Under the pieces are notes generated by a model that had not been told where the DNA came from, made no database searches, and worked only from the letters and a program-made list of their open reading frames with translations. A DNA stretch of 64,000 nt, taken from the NCBI GenBank assembly GCA_034766995.1, contig CM068315.1, positions 44,681,162 to 44,745,161 on the forward strand, written 5' to 3'. Position 1 is the stretch's first letter, and each line of letters begins with the position of its first letter. The position numbers and the translations under genes are program-made. Positions 23,251 through 35,685 of this stretch are shown here, in pieces. Source of the stretch: Acanthacorydalis orientalis (taxonomy: Eukaryota; Arthropoda; Insecta; Megaloptera; Corydalidae).

Positions 23251-24751
23251 GAGAAATTCAGATGATCTAAAAGGACTAAGACCATTAGGATAACGATACA
23301 ACTTATTTTTATTGATTTCTTCCCATTAAGTTATTTTATTTTGCTTGTGTTTTCGGATATAAATTATGTATTTAATTTAATGTATTATATATTTTTAAGT
23401 TTCCACCTACATGTCTTCATTTATGTTAGTTAATATAACTATTGAAATGGTTGTTCACTTTTTCAAGACATCTAAAACAGCTAAAATTAATCAATTATTT
23501 TTTAAAAAATGAAAACAGTATTATAACACAACATTAACATAAAGTGCACATCTTTAAAAAAAATACAGATGGAAACTAGAAAATCTAAATAGTCAACAGA
23601 TTGACAATTTGTTTCCTTGGAAATAAATAAAAAAATTTGGCAATGTCCTACTGTTTACATTCGTGTGAAATCTGTTCGTTAATATAAACAAACGTGGAAC
23701 AAGACAAAAAATTAAATCCAAACTCACAAGAAAACACTGAACAGAGTAGCAACAGTTATAAAATAAAAACATATATGTATAGGTCGTTTTGTGTTTTAGA
23801 ATGTGTTTTTTGCCCTTGAAAATAACCAAAAAAAAATGTTTGAAATTGAGAAGAGATTGGAAATATTTCGAATTTTATGAATTCTATTTATGAACAAACA
23901 TCCGTATTTCACAATAAATGAATTAAATTGAATTTCAACTTATATGTTAATATGATTATTTTGTTATTGTATAAAAATTATACACATGCTTTCCAGCCGT
24001 TTTATAAGTCTGTTTGTTTGAAATATTATCGATGTGTTCTGATATCATGTATTTGTATAAAGTTGTCTAGCCAGTATGAATCATTGGTTCGAAGGTGATT
24101 TCAGACGTAAAGAATATATGCTTCGTAGCTAAAATTTTGTCAGTCTATAATTATGTGGTATGAGTTATGATTGAAGTATACTCTATGACATTCATTTCTA
24201 TAAAACGTCAAGTTCATTAACTGATTTCCATTATAATTTTAAATTCAAAAATATAAAACATTTTTATATTAAATCTGCTCATAATTTTTTACATTAAATT
24301 TCTACTTATACAACTATTCCAGAATACACAATATTTCAGATTTAACAGTTTTTTTATACAATTTCTTCTCATTATTATGTGTACAGTTAAAAGGCATACA
24401 CAGCTGACGTTGACCTTATGATCTACACGTCACCGTTCTTTCATATTTTCGATGTGGAAGTCTAGTACTGAATATGAAATACATAACTCATCACTGAATT
24501 TATAAAATGTTTACAATCAACTATTGAATTCTTCTAGTACTCATTAAGTTCAGTATCGCTTTTTTTCGGTAAAAAAATTTTATTGTGCTCATCACAGCTA
24601 AATTATTAGCATGGTAGTATAAAAATGTCGGCGAGATGTAAATTATAGCTTAAGAAGATGCCAAGTATATAAAGAATAACGTAGTTTGATTGTTAAATTG
24701 CGATAAATTGTTTTCGTAAATTTTAATTGCAAACAGAACACTGTAAACGTT

Positions 24752-24754
<3 letters not shown>

Positions 24755-24831
<77 letters not shown>

Positions 24832-24833
24832 TA
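24755..24833. repeat. (TA)n microsatellite
   Basis: 79 bp with one G; about 120 bases before the M3 middle fragment. Confidence 0.98.
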
Positions 24834-24954
24834 ACGATATTGAACGAATATATACGATACAAGCGAGGCTATTAGGGGGTAGTGCCCCACGATGGTTTTA
24901 AAAGTTTCGAAGTAGTAATTTTGATCTTTCCAGTTGAGAACATCCTAGATAACT

Positions 24955-25478
24955 GAAAAAAATTGAAAACGATGAGCTTGAGTAGATGTTAAGTGAAAAC
25001 TTCGCTCAGACTAAACAAGAACTCGCTCAACTAGTCAGAGTTACTTAGCAAGCAATTTTCCTATCATCTACATCGGATGGGAAAAATTCATAAGCTAGTC
25101 CGATGGATTCCACATAAGCTCAGCTCGGAAAACAAAGAAAGAAGATGCGATACAGTTACGTCCTAGCTCACAAGGTTTAAAAGGAACGACTTTTTGTATA
25201 AAATCATTACCAGAGATGAAAAATAAGTTTTGTACGACAATTCTAAGCACTGAAAATCATCGATTATGTGGTGCGAACCATCGACATCGACTCTGAAAGT
25301 AAATATTTACACAAAAAAAATTTTTTGGTGTAAATGAGACATTAATGGTGTAGTGTACAGATGGATCAAAGTCATACAAGATAATGGGGGATATTTTAAG
25401 GATTGAAATGCGTTCCATTTTTCCATAAATGAACATTTATTTTCTATAAAAAAATCACTGAATCAATTTGTACATCTA
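24955..25478 (+). mobile_element. Mariner family M3, the only copy with the middle of the transposase
   Basis: Plus-strand reading: SENFAQTKQELAQLVRVT, then KIHK-type and WIPHKLS, KERR, FLYKIITRDEK, a degraded first catalytic Asp region (GDEKW in relatives such as Mos1), and SSIMWCEPSTSTLK. After a jump comes WIKVIQDNGGYF, the usual mariner C-terminus. The right end reads CAATTTGTAC, the M3 repeat. These motifs resemble the mauritiana-type mariners. Many stops; the second and third catalytic acids are not present. Confidence 0.7.
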
Positions 25479-25483
25479 ATATC

Positions 25484-25880
25484 TGGCACTGTGGCTAAAT
25501 TAACTACCACAAATGTTTTCACGTTACAAACCACAAACAATTTTTCGAATCAAAAATGTTCAATAACTGGTTATCGACTATTTTTTTAAAAATGATCAAT
25601 TATCTTTTATTGGACTTTTTTCTGAAACCAGGAACTTGTTTGTATACACCGTATTTTCTTTTCTGATTAAACATCTTTAAACATTTGTTGTTGATTGTTG
25701 TTTATGAGTATTTCGAGATTTTTATATACTCTTGCGCTCAGAGAGTGATGGTATGGACATCTAAGTATAAAAAATGAGATCAATTATCATTTATAGAAAT
25801 ATTCTGATAAGAAATTTTGCTATTGTTTATGAGATGCGAAAATAATTCATTTGTGAAAGCAAATTCGTCCACAGTCCCAT
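25484..25880. repeat. FB fold-back copy, expanded
   Basis: Left tip GGCACTGTGGCTAAATTAAC, TTACAAACCACAAACAATTT; right part GCGCTCAGAGAGTGATGGTA, GAGATCAATTATCATTTATA and GCAAATTCGTCCACAGTC. Begins right after M3 copy 24955-25478. Confidence 0.65.
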
Positions 25881-26970
25881 AAACTGTACTATGACGAAAC
25901 AACTAAAATAATTTAAATAGAAGCAAGAAACAGTTTATTATCAAATGTTTACTTTTGAAACGAAAACAAATTCAAAACCGTCTCTCACGACGAACAAATT
26001 TCATTTGCAATATTAAAATAGGTGTGTTGCAGTTTTTTCACCGCAGGTGTTTATATTTATATAAGGTAATTGTAACGGACATTACGAAATTCGCCTTTTT
26101 ATGAAAAAAAATATGAATCATATAAACGTGGCTTTAATTTGTCAGTTCTACTTTATAATTGAAACCCGTTGTTTAGATATTCGATTTCGAAGTGACTTCT
26201 GTTTTGCGTCGTTTCTGTTCACTTGAAATGTCATAGTTTTGTATGTTTATGATATTTTTGTCGTGTTATTGATTGTATCGTGAAACTATAGTAATTTGAA
26301 TGAAATGTTTCTATAGACGAAAATATGTAGGTCACAATTCGAAATATTCTGTTTGACATATAAAGCGCTAGTTAATTGTTATTTATGAGTCTTGCGACAA
26401 TAAATTTACTTTCGTTTTTGGTATACATCTCTTGTTATCAATTTTTTATTAATTATTGCATGTAAAATGTAGTTAAATATTATATTTAAACCGATTTTTG
26501 TTATTTTTTCAAAATATTCGAAGGGTTAAAAAATAAATAAAAATTGTCAACAATTTTCTTTTCATAATCATACAATATATATATTTTTATATTATAGACA
26601 AATCAGTTTAGCACTGTATTTTTTTTATTTTAATTTTTTTGAATATTGTTGAACTCTGAATAAATTCAAGACTTGAAATAATATTTTCTTACTTAATGAC
26701 ATATGTCAGATGTTAGAATTTGAATTCAGGTATATTATCTACATCTAAAAATCTATTTCAGTCTCTTTAACCCATTCACTGCCAACTACAAGTTGTCTCG
26801 TAGACTAATGACTAATTTAAGAAGTTATATCCAACAATACTAAAGAATGAAAACAATAGACAAAAACTGAAATCAGTAGTACTAATTTCGTTGTTTACAA
26901 TGATGTATCACATGATTTAATAAAAGATAACGGTAACTAGAAAAATCGCCGCCAAACTTAAAATGATAAA
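25881..26970. other. No gene recognised
   Basis: Unique AT-rich DNA between an FB copy and the solo M2 end. Confidence 0.6.
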
Positions 26971-26998
26971 AACCTCAATTATTTTTGCACCAACCTAA
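26971..26998 (-). mobile_element. Solo M2-type mariner end
   Basis: AATTATTTTTGCACCAACCTAATA is, read in reverse, the M2 terminal repeat in a form closer to the cecropia-type consensus than either longer copy. I find no matching opposite end within 700 bases, so it is a solo end or part of a short MITE. Confidence 0.45.
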
Positions 26999-27087
26999 TA
27001 GTAATTATTCAATTTTTGACTTAATATGAAATTACGCTTCAAGTCATTTGCATGGTGTTATTGGAGGTAAAGAAAAAGAGAGATTTT

Positions 27088-27215
27088 TCGATATGTCAGC
27101 ACTCAGAGAATTATCGAAATTCGCATAATCAATAATCATTTATTGAACTTTTTTGATCCGATTTTTTTTCTGGTTTGTGGGGATGAAAAAAGAATTTGTG
27201 AAAGATTCCGTAAAC
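27088..27215. repeat. FB right-arm fragment
   Basis: GAATTATCGAAATTCGCATA, ATCAATAATCATTTATTGAA and CTGGTTTGTGGGGATGAAAA. Confidence 0.65.
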
Positions 27216-28175
27216 CGTTTTAGAGAAATTAATTATAATTTATCAAGATTTGACTTCTTTCATAGTTCTTGAGTTGCTAGGATGTGAAAATGTGGCTACA
27301 TCAAAGATATAACTCTGATATCGAAAACATTACAGATTTCTTTGTTTGATCAAATGAATGCAGATTTTTTAAGATCTGAACTCACTCTTTCTCTCTCTTA
27401 CTTATTATCTATTTAATTTTCTAATTCATTTTTTTAGCAGTGTGCCAAGCTGTCAACTATGAAACATAACTGAATATTATAACGTTGTCACTGTGAACAT
27501 TCCGTAAAATATGTTAAATATCCCAATTAATAAGACTATATATTTATAGTTTTCATAAATATAATACATATTTACGTTTTTTATCCATATTTAAATATCC
27601 GTTATTAACATGTATTAATAAATAATGACATTTGAATTTGAAATCATGACATTTTTTTTATTCGAATGTACTGTCCTAAAAAAAGTTATTAAATTTACCT
27701 AACATGATCGTCAGGAAATAGAAAAAAATAAAATTTATAGCATCAGCTATCACATGTCATTAATAACTTCTTTTACTATTTTCAAATTCACGAATTTTGA
27801 ATTTTGGACATGACTGTCTGTAATAGTATCTCCAATACATCCTTAACTATTTCAAAATAAGCTTTTAGTTATTCTAAATAAACATTTTTATCAGCGCGAT
27901 ACGTTTTTCAAGAACGAAACGTAACAATCACGTTTAATCAATGTAAATTGTCTGAATAAATTATTTAAAAATATCGATATCATGCGGAGGCGTCGCCAGA
28001 AAAGGTTACTGAGTCCGTTTAAGTATCATTCAGTTTACCTATGTTTTGGTCCAATATTAATTTTTTATATTTGTTGTTTATATATTCCATCCAGTTTTTT
28101 TTAGATAAAATTTATAGTAATTACCACTATTCACTGGATTCTTTTTGAAAATGAATCTCTAATTCGATTTTTTAT

Positions 28176-28226
<51 letters not shown>

Positions 28227-29039
28227 TATAATTGCATGTTTGTATATATTTATCCTATAATGTAATATTGTCAATAATCCAGGTATTAAATTACGTTATT
28301 TGTAATAATATAGTATAGTGTCAGTATACACGTAGAGCTGCGTTTCTTCTGAACAGCATACCATTTTATAATACCTACTAGACGATGACAGGTTACTTAT
28401 TTATGCTTATTATCTGGCATGACAATGTGTTTTTTACTTCACGTTCTGTGGCCAGGTCATGAGAATTTCAGTGCACGCTTCTGACACACCTCAATTTGCT
28501 CTTGGATAGAAATGTCACAATTTTATTATCAGATACACAGAAATATGTATTTCTATCAATGGGCAACGAAATAAATAATGTTGTAATATTCATATCATAT
28601 TTCTAAAAAGAGATAATTACATATGTTCGGTTACTTGTTAACGTATTTTTTTTATATCGTGTAGAAATATAGAATTAAAATACAATACATATTTATTGTA
28701 CTGTAAACTTGTACAATTTGTGTGCTGTAAAATTGTGTTGTTAATATTTAATGAATCTATTCTACTCTATTACTTATATATGTTTGTTTTTTTTTTACAT
28801 AGTTATTATTTTTGTATATTCGGTTATTTGGGGTTTAAGAGTGTGTCGACATCCAAGTTTATTGGCATCTAAGATTATATTTATATACAGTTCTCCCTGT
28901 CGTATCTCAAAGTTCGATAGTGCAACGATGTATTTTCCCCATCCTGTGCTTTTACTCTACATAGCCGACTGTAATTAAAGGGCGCCGAATAACGAACTTC
29001 AGAGCGTTTGAAATGGGCGTTTCTGTTCTACAAATCGTT
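27216..29039. other. No gene recognised
   Basis: Contains one (TA)n tract and a slightly GC-richer block at about 28810-29040 (TGTGTCGACATCC, GGGCGCCGAATAACG) without a recognisable product. Confidence 0.55.
28182..28231. repeat. (TA)n microsatellite
   Basis: About 50 bp including a TAAATA interruption. Confidence 0.97.
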
Positions 29040-29145
29040 CCTTCTTTGTATTGTAACTTTTATAGAAAATGAATGCTTGCAGAAAAATGGAATACATTTC
29101 AATCCTGAAAATATTCCACATTACTTTGTAATACTTTACGTTTAT
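29040..29145 (-). mobile_element. Mariner family M3, terminal fragment
   Basis: Matches the M3 3' end (GAAAATGAATGCTTGCAG, GGAATACATTTCAATCC...), the last codons and 3' UTR of the transposase, on the minus strand. A second M3-like end (GGGAATGAATTTGTAT) lies at about 29607-29625, but nothing recognisable fills the gap. Confidence 0.5.
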
Positions 29146-29625
29146 TGTAAGGTATTCTCCTTATAATAGAAAATGATAACAGGACGATGTTTTTATATAT
29201 GGTTTCATTGTATTTTCTTATCTTACAATCAAGTAAAAATTCAAGAAATGATTGATATTTGTTTTATTAAAAAATCGAATATATTTCATAAAATCAAAAT
29301 TTTTTATTCGAGTTATTGAACAGACCAGCTTATTACAAATTATCAAAATGATTAAGAACTAAATCGAAGCATTTGTAAATTCTATTTGTGTCGCTCATTT
29401 TTCTAGTGAATATATAAATAAATATTGATATATAAAACTCTTACTGCTGTAGCGTGTACGATTAAAATTATACACGTTAAACACGTCATATTGAATAAAT
29501 TCAAAGAAAAACTTCACGTTTTCTATTAAATAGACATTTTAAATAGTCGCAAAGAAACTATAAAAAAAGCTCAAGTGGATTAGTTTACTAAGAAAAAAGG
29601 ACACTGGGAATGAATTTGTATGTAT

Positions 29626-31534
29626 AAATAATTGAGGCAATACCCTGCATACAAAGAATTTTATTGTGAGACAGATGTCCTTTAATAAAAGTAAAAATAC
29701 ACTTCGGGACGAAATTAAAATTGGAAGCTATAAAAAGCAAGTTGGTAAATATTCAATTTTCAATAGAGACTCCAGGGACGGGAATTACGTACAATGATGT
29801 AGATACTTGTAGATTTTACCTTGCTTTGATATGTTCTTCCGTGAAAAGAATAAACAGTGAAATATATAGTAATTAAAAAAGTTGTTGCTGAAATGAAAGC
29901 GTGTTCCCAGTTTTAAGAAATTGTTGATCGTTTAAATTTTTATTTATCAATAAAAAAATGGTTTGAGTCAACGTTTCTCGATGTACTTTTATAAACAGCG
30001 AATACAGAATGCATAATTATATATTTCTTATGCAGATATCTATTTTTTACACATTTTCTGTTAGAAAGTAAACTGAAACAATTTAAAAATGTAATTAAAT
30101 CTAAAAAATAACAGTATTACACCAAATATAGCCGACTTGTCCTTGGAAAAACATTAATGTGCCCCTTTCGAATTAAAATCCATCAGTAGAGTTCAAACAT
30201 AATTTTTAATAAACAGTACATCAACATAGGAACCCCAAACTAATCTTTAACACAAACATTCGACGATTAGTCGATGACAATATATTTAGTCTAATCGTCG
30301 TTTCTCCTTGTCAATTGACTCGACAACTTATACGATCATTACAATTAAAATGTCACATAAATAAAAAAATAAACTTTCGTATATCCTTTTAATGAAATTG
30401 TTAAAATTTCATGTTGTGATTAATTGTGACGTTTCATTATTTTATATGTGACTACATCAAGCGATTAAATTACATCAATCTCGCAATTATTTACATTAGA
30501 CACAAGATTTAATGTCTAATTGATGTGTTCCAAGCGTGTTAGTACGGTCGGAAAAGAAGTTCGGGTTTACAATGATTCTCTTGCGTGATGAAAAGTCGGT
30601 TGTATTTTTAGTTATGGAATTGTTTTCTTAGTATTTCGTTATTTATAATTATTATTAGCAGTCTTTCTATTTTATTATTATTACTAAAAAATATATATAT
30701 AAATATGTTTTCTAGATGTTTCAGAAATCATAATTTTGTACACTAAAAGCTTTATTTAAAATATATTTCATAAATATTGTAGTTCATTAAAGTTAATATA
30801 TAAAACCTTTTAATGTCATTAATTATAGAATTAATATAAAAGATATTCATTATTTTTATCTCCTAAATTGAATCCCATTACAGTTATTTTTTTGTAATTT
30901 ACTACAATTTCCATATTTATTATTTATTTTTTAAAAAAAATGCCATCTAATATGCTGCGAAAAAAAATAAAATTTTCGATATTTTTAAACTTGAAGTAAT
31001 ATCTCATTCTGTTATTTTTTATTCAAAAAGATTAATTGTATGCTACTTCCACTTTATTATTAAGTTTCTGTTCGTGAATGTCAGTTTTTGTCTACGCTGG
31101 AAATTTTCCAGATCATTTGTCATTTCAAATGACATATCATGTCATTTAAAAGGTAACCATTTAAGATATCAGTCAGACTTGTCGCTGTGTGTTTAGTTTT
31201 CAGATCATTTTTATAGAAATTTGTGTAGTCTTATTTTATTCGCAGGAGGTACGATTGATTTTCTTGTACGATTTCGAGCTAGGTAATAATATAGCTATGA
31301 CAACTCATCATATCAATAAAATATTTGGTAAAGAAACTGACAGTTTGTGAACAATACATTTATTCAAAAAAAGTTATTGTTCTATGCGAACTCTAGATCA
31401 CGGACGAATTCATTTTTTCTACAATCGGAGTGAATCTTGAACTTAAAGTTTAAAGTCTTCCTGATGATGATAAAAATCGTAAAGCTTATAGAAAAAATTA
31501 GCTCACATGTGACCTATAGACATTACATAATAAA
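29626..31534. other. No gene recognised
   Basis: Only the hairpin at 30261 and a smaller one, ATTAGACA...TGTCTAAT, near 30495-30520. Confidence 0.6.
30261..30300. repeat. Perfect 10-bp inverted repeat (hairpin)
   Basis: CGACGATTAG and CTAATCGTCG with a 20-base loop. More GC-rich than its surroundings. Confidence 0.85.
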
Positions 31535-31650
31535 TAATTGTTAATCATTTTTTGCGTATTTTTACGAAGATGCCATCATCTGTAGAGCGCTAAGGTATAG
31601 AAAAAAATTAATACGTGAAAGTGAATTTAGCGACAGTGTCAGTTTAAAAT
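31535..31650. repeat. FB copy, left core plus right tip
   Basis: GAAGATGCCATCATCTGTAG then AGCGCTAAGG, followed by GTGAAAGTGAATTTAGCGAC AGTGTC. About 90 bases upstream of mariner M1. Confidence 0.65.
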
Positions 31651-31738
31651 TATTTTGACAAAATGAACAATTTCTAGAAAATATACTTTTTTTAATTCCC
31701 TATTACAAATCCGATATTCAACATTCAACAACCTAATG

Positions 31739-32560
31739 TACGACAGCCGTTTGATAAGTATGGTAAAAAAGTAAGTTGAACACCGTTTCCTTTTTGGAAA
31801 AAATTTTTTTTATATCTCAACATAATCTTCATTGAGGAGTACACACTTGGTCCAGTGAATCTGTAAAATACACATTGGCGGCAGCGATGACATCTTCATT
31901 CGACGAGAATTTCTTCTCACCGAGCCAAACTTTCAAGTTTCGGAAGAGGAAGAAGTCACACGGAGCCAAGTCCGGAGAATAAGGTGAATGGGGAATCAAT
32001 TCAAACCCTAAATCGTTCAATTTTTCCATTTCGACGGTCGATTGGTGGAATCGTGTGTTATCCTGGTGAAAGAGCACTTTTATGTGTGCCAATCTTGGCC
32101 GTTTTTGTTTCAGTTATTCTTTCAAACAGTCGAATTATGTTGCATAATAGGCTCTTGTTATGGTTTTTTTTTCTCATCGTTAAGTAGTCGATCAGTATAA
32201 TTTCTTGGGAATCACAAAAACAGTGACCATCAATTACCCAGCCGACAAAACAGTCTTCGTCTTCTTTGCCGCACTTTCACCAGTCGTTGTCCACTGCTTT
32301 GACTGCTGCTTCGACTCAGGTGTGTAGTAGTGAATCCATGTTTCATCCACGGTGACGAATCGACGCGAAAAGGTCTGTTCGTTTTACATTTTTGCGGCAA
32401 CTATTATAATGCTTACTTCAAACATCTGTAAAATGTGAACAACGCGTCGCTTCTAGATAAAACTTCACCTGTGCTTGTTAAAAAAATAACACTTGATAGC
32501 CGCAATGTTACCAAATGCATGGTTACATCATATCAATTTACCAAACTTAGCAAACGACCG

Positions 32561-32564
<4 letters not shown>
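31739..32564 (-). mobile_element. Mariner family M1, deletion derivative retaining the DD34D core
   Basis: TIRs at both ends (plus-left ACGACAGCCGTTTGATAAG; plus-right TTAGCAAACGACCGTC), about 826 bp against about 1.3 kb for an intact mariner. Minus strand encodes VDETWIHYYTPESKQ, then FHQDNTRFHQS and HSPYSPDLAPCDFFLF. The spacing from the Asp of HQD to the Asp of PCD is 34 residues, so all three catalytic acids are still recognisable as DD34D. A stop follows SAG and a frame change separates the first Asp from the rest. The N-terminal helix-turn-helix domain is missing. The right end abuts a (TA)n tract. Confidence 0.85.

Positions 32565-32638
<74 letters not shown>
32563..32638. repeat. (TA)n microsatellite
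   Basis: 76 bp; begins at the right end of mariner M1. Confidence 0.98.
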
Positions 32639-32640
<2 letters not shown>

Positions 32641-32784
32641 TCATGATAAGAACATGAACGCAAAAAAAGATGAACTGGTAAATGTTTACACATATATTAG
32701 AAAAGGTTTGAAAAATTGATGAAAGAATTAGAGAAGCACGAAAGGAAGTACAGAAAAGTCTTATAGTAGAAGATTACTTTTTTC

Positions 32785-32945
32785 TGTCTTATCTTAGCGC
32801 CGCTGTGAGAATGCTGATAATGGTATCGAAATGCGCATAAGTAGCAATCAAAGAGAATCAATAATCAATTATTGAACATTTGTGCTTTGTGTTGGAAATT
32901 ACTTTTACAAAAATTCATTTGTAAAAGTGATTTTTTCACCATTAA
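32785..32945. repeat. FB right-arm fragment
   Basis: ATCTTAGCGCCGCTGTGAGA, TGGTATCGAAATGCGCATAA, GAATCAATAATCAATTATTG and TTCATTTGTAAAAGTGA. Confidence 0.7.
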
Positions 32946-33099
32946 GCTTATATTTAGTTATATTTGTATCTGGTTTATTTTTCTGTAATAGAATTGTGTT
33001 TTCCGATCTGTACGCAATTCAGTTAGTAAGAATTTTTGTGAACTTAAAAAAAATGTGTGGAGTTTTTCTGACAAAAAGGTTGAGAATTGATACTATGGA

Positions 33100-33104
<5 letters not shown>

Positions 33105-33148
<44 letters not shown>
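33105..33148. repeat. (TA)n microsatellite
   Basis: 44 bp. Confidence 0.98.
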
Positions 33149-33150
<2 letters not shown>

Positions 33151-33507
33151 ATATATCAAAAAAATATTCTTGTACTTGAACATATCGGTGTTTAGATGCG
33201 CAACCCACAATCATTTCAGTGAATAATGGTGGAGTAGAGAAATACATGTATTGACTTTTCATTTTTTTATATTCAGAATTATATTTTTTACTCAGGGTTT
33301 AAAATATAATAACCTGTTCTATTTATATAAAACTGTATTTAGTATTTATCCATTTAAACTATAGATGTACTTTTACAAGTATAGGTATTACTTTTGAATT
33401 ATTTTTTATATTATTTATATCATACTGTTTTTGACATACATATATAAACAACGAATAATTGCGTTGGAATACAAATCCATTAAAATTCACATAAGGGATC
33501 TGTGTAT

Positions 33508-33511
<4 letters not shown>

Positions 33512-33567
<56 letters not shown>
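33512..33567. repeat. (TA)n microsatellite
   Basis: 56 bp. Confidence 0.98.
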
Positions 33568-33570
<3 letters not shown>

Positions 33571-34215
33571 GATAAATATATAGCAAACGTTCCGACTAGT
33601 TGATTAGATATTCTTGTTATATTTGATCATCTGACCGTAACTGACTTGCCAATTATATCGATAACCATTAGAATTTGCCGCTTGAATATGATGATAACAG
33701 TGCTATAGGTGCAGATTCTTCTATCCGTACATGGCTATGCACCATAAACCGCTTCGTCGAGGTTAGTTTTAAAGTAGCGAGTTCGATATACTGTTTGTTA
33801 CTTGGATTTCAATTAAATACCTGAATCAAATTTTTAATTTCGACGAACCAATATTGTCAGGTGCACGGTGCTTAAATCTTCCACGATTTCGGTTCGCTTT
33901 TCGTCTCATATTTTTTTTGTTTTTACTAAGAATCTGTGTCTTTTTTATTGAAGTTGTCCGATTTTAAGACTGATCCACATATAATCTATTTTTTTTATAA
34001 ATTCAGCAAATTTTAAATGACTGTGCGATGATATTAAATTAGTGTATTATTTTATATTAAGTAAATATGTTATGAAATTGAAATTAAAATCGAACAACTG
34101 TAATATTATTATAACGATTCAGTGATCTTCAAATTATCTTTGGTACTGATAAATGTTAATCAAGTCTGTGTTTACTTTTACTATAGTGTTTCCTCATTTT
34201 AATTTTTGGTGTGTG

Positions 34216-34219
<4 letters not shown>
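33568..34219. other. Unique block of higher complexity
   Basis: About 33600-33950 is less AT-biased (CTGACCGTAACTGACTTGCC, CCGCTTCGTCGAGG, GTGCACGGTGC) than its neighbours and free of repeats. No long frame or splice signals stand out. Could be a conserved regulatory block; no positive evidence. Confidence 0.3.

Positions 34220-34264
<45 letters not shown>
34220..34264. repeat. (TA)n microsatellite
   Basis: 45 bp preceded by GTGTGTGTATG. Confidence 0.98.
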
Positions 34265-34268
<4 letters not shown>

Positions 34269-34898
34269 GTAAATAAATGAATATTTTATAAGTAAATTAA
34301 TTATCGATATTTAATACTTCAAGAAAAATCACAAATTACAGACCGAAAACTTTTTTGATGAGTTCAGTTTTTTTAAAAAAAGAATCAAAAGCAATTTTCT
34401 AATAAAAGCAACTCTGTCATCTAGTGATATTTATAGTGAGTGATAAAACAACAATAAAAAAAGAAACAAAAACGTATCTCGTAACGAATTATTCGTGTCA
34501 GTTATTGAGAGTTTATTGATAATTGATATTGATTAATAATTATTTATATTAAATATTGGAAGGTACTTCTGTATGAAGTTAATTTCAGTCGTTGTGCGAA
34601 ATGGGTGAGTTAATACAATTTATTTGCATGCCTAACTATCGAGAGATACTAATATCGTGACAGTGTATGCAAAACATAACCTCAATTCGTATTTACTACA
34701 TTTTAGATTAATTTAGAGATTTACATAAATTTTATATCGAAATTATTTTTAAATATGATTGTTATGAAATCAATTTTTTATTTTTATTAGTTTTTAATTA
34801 AATTATTGAATAGCATTAATTTCAGACATACATATACAGTTTATTGTTTACACTTTCTTTTATAACAATTATTTATTATCGTTCTGTTCTTCTAATTA

Positions 34899-34899
<1 letters not shown>

Positions 34900-34950
<51 letters not shown>
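34900..34950. repeat. (TA)n microsatellite
   Basis: 51 bp followed by GTATGTATTT. Confidence 0.98.
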
Positions 34951-34958
<8 letters not shown>

Positions 34959-35134
34959 TTATATATGTATGATATCCATTACAGTGCTAAATAATATAAT
35001 TAAGCATGTTTTTCTTGACCAGTAAGCTAGTACAGTAAAGTAATGAATGACAAAATATTTTCATTGGTTGTACAAGTCTTTTTATTAAAAATTATGAAGA
35101 TTGTAATCATTGTAATATATTGAAGATAGTTGTA

Positions 35135-35375
35135 CATAAAAAAATCGGTCATTTTAATGATTTTTTAATGGCGATGTCATCTTTCTCCAAGCTCCAAAAT
35201 GCAGAAAATATATTTCTGACAAAGATGTCATCATTAAAATGCGCATAAGCCATTTTTAAAATGACACAATAAATCATTCAGTTCGTGGATATTATGAGGA
35301 AAAAATATCGCGTATAGAGAGTGAAATGTCATTTGTGAAAGTGAATTTAAAATTATGATTGTGACAGTCGTAGAT
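35135..35375. repeat. FB fold-back copy
   Basis: AATGGCGATGTCATCTTTCT and CCAAGC at the left of the centre; CATTAAAATGCGCATAAGCC and TCATTTGTGAAAGTGAATTT at the right. Arms partly replaced. Confidence 0.6.
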
Positions 35376-35642
35376 ATTTCTCCAGATATAAAATAAGTAT
35401 ATAAATATTAGGGAGAATTTCTAAGACATTGAACTAGATGTCTTCCTCATTGAGGTTTTTAAGATATTCCATATTTTGGCTCTTTTATAGTTTATTTATT
35501 GTAAATAAAATTTACAATATGAGAGACCTATTTCCTTAGAAGTTATCTTCCAATAAAATGATGTAATACTGTCAAAATTAATGTTATTTTGTTCAAGAAG
35601 TTATGTTACTTTTATGTATTCGTATTTATTTTTTTTTGTATT

Positions 35643-35644
<2 letters not shown>

Positions 35645-35682
<38 letters not shown>
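35645..35682. repeat. (TA)n microsatellite
   Basis: 38 bp. Confidence 0.98.

Positions 35683-35685
<3 letters not shown>

Larger units (their letters stand above)
23097..23295. repeat. Fold-back element with hammerhead-like arms, copy 1
   Basis: Two arms of about 75-80 bases in inverted orientation, meeting around a 40-base centre (23178-23217). Reversed left arm and forward right arm share CTGAAGATG, then a hairpin, (A/G)AAACTA, GAGAA, GATC TAAAAG, and CAT(C/T)AGG at the tips. The same arm sequence occurs twice more at 53.34-53.5 kb, so this is a dispersed family. Confidence 0.6.
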
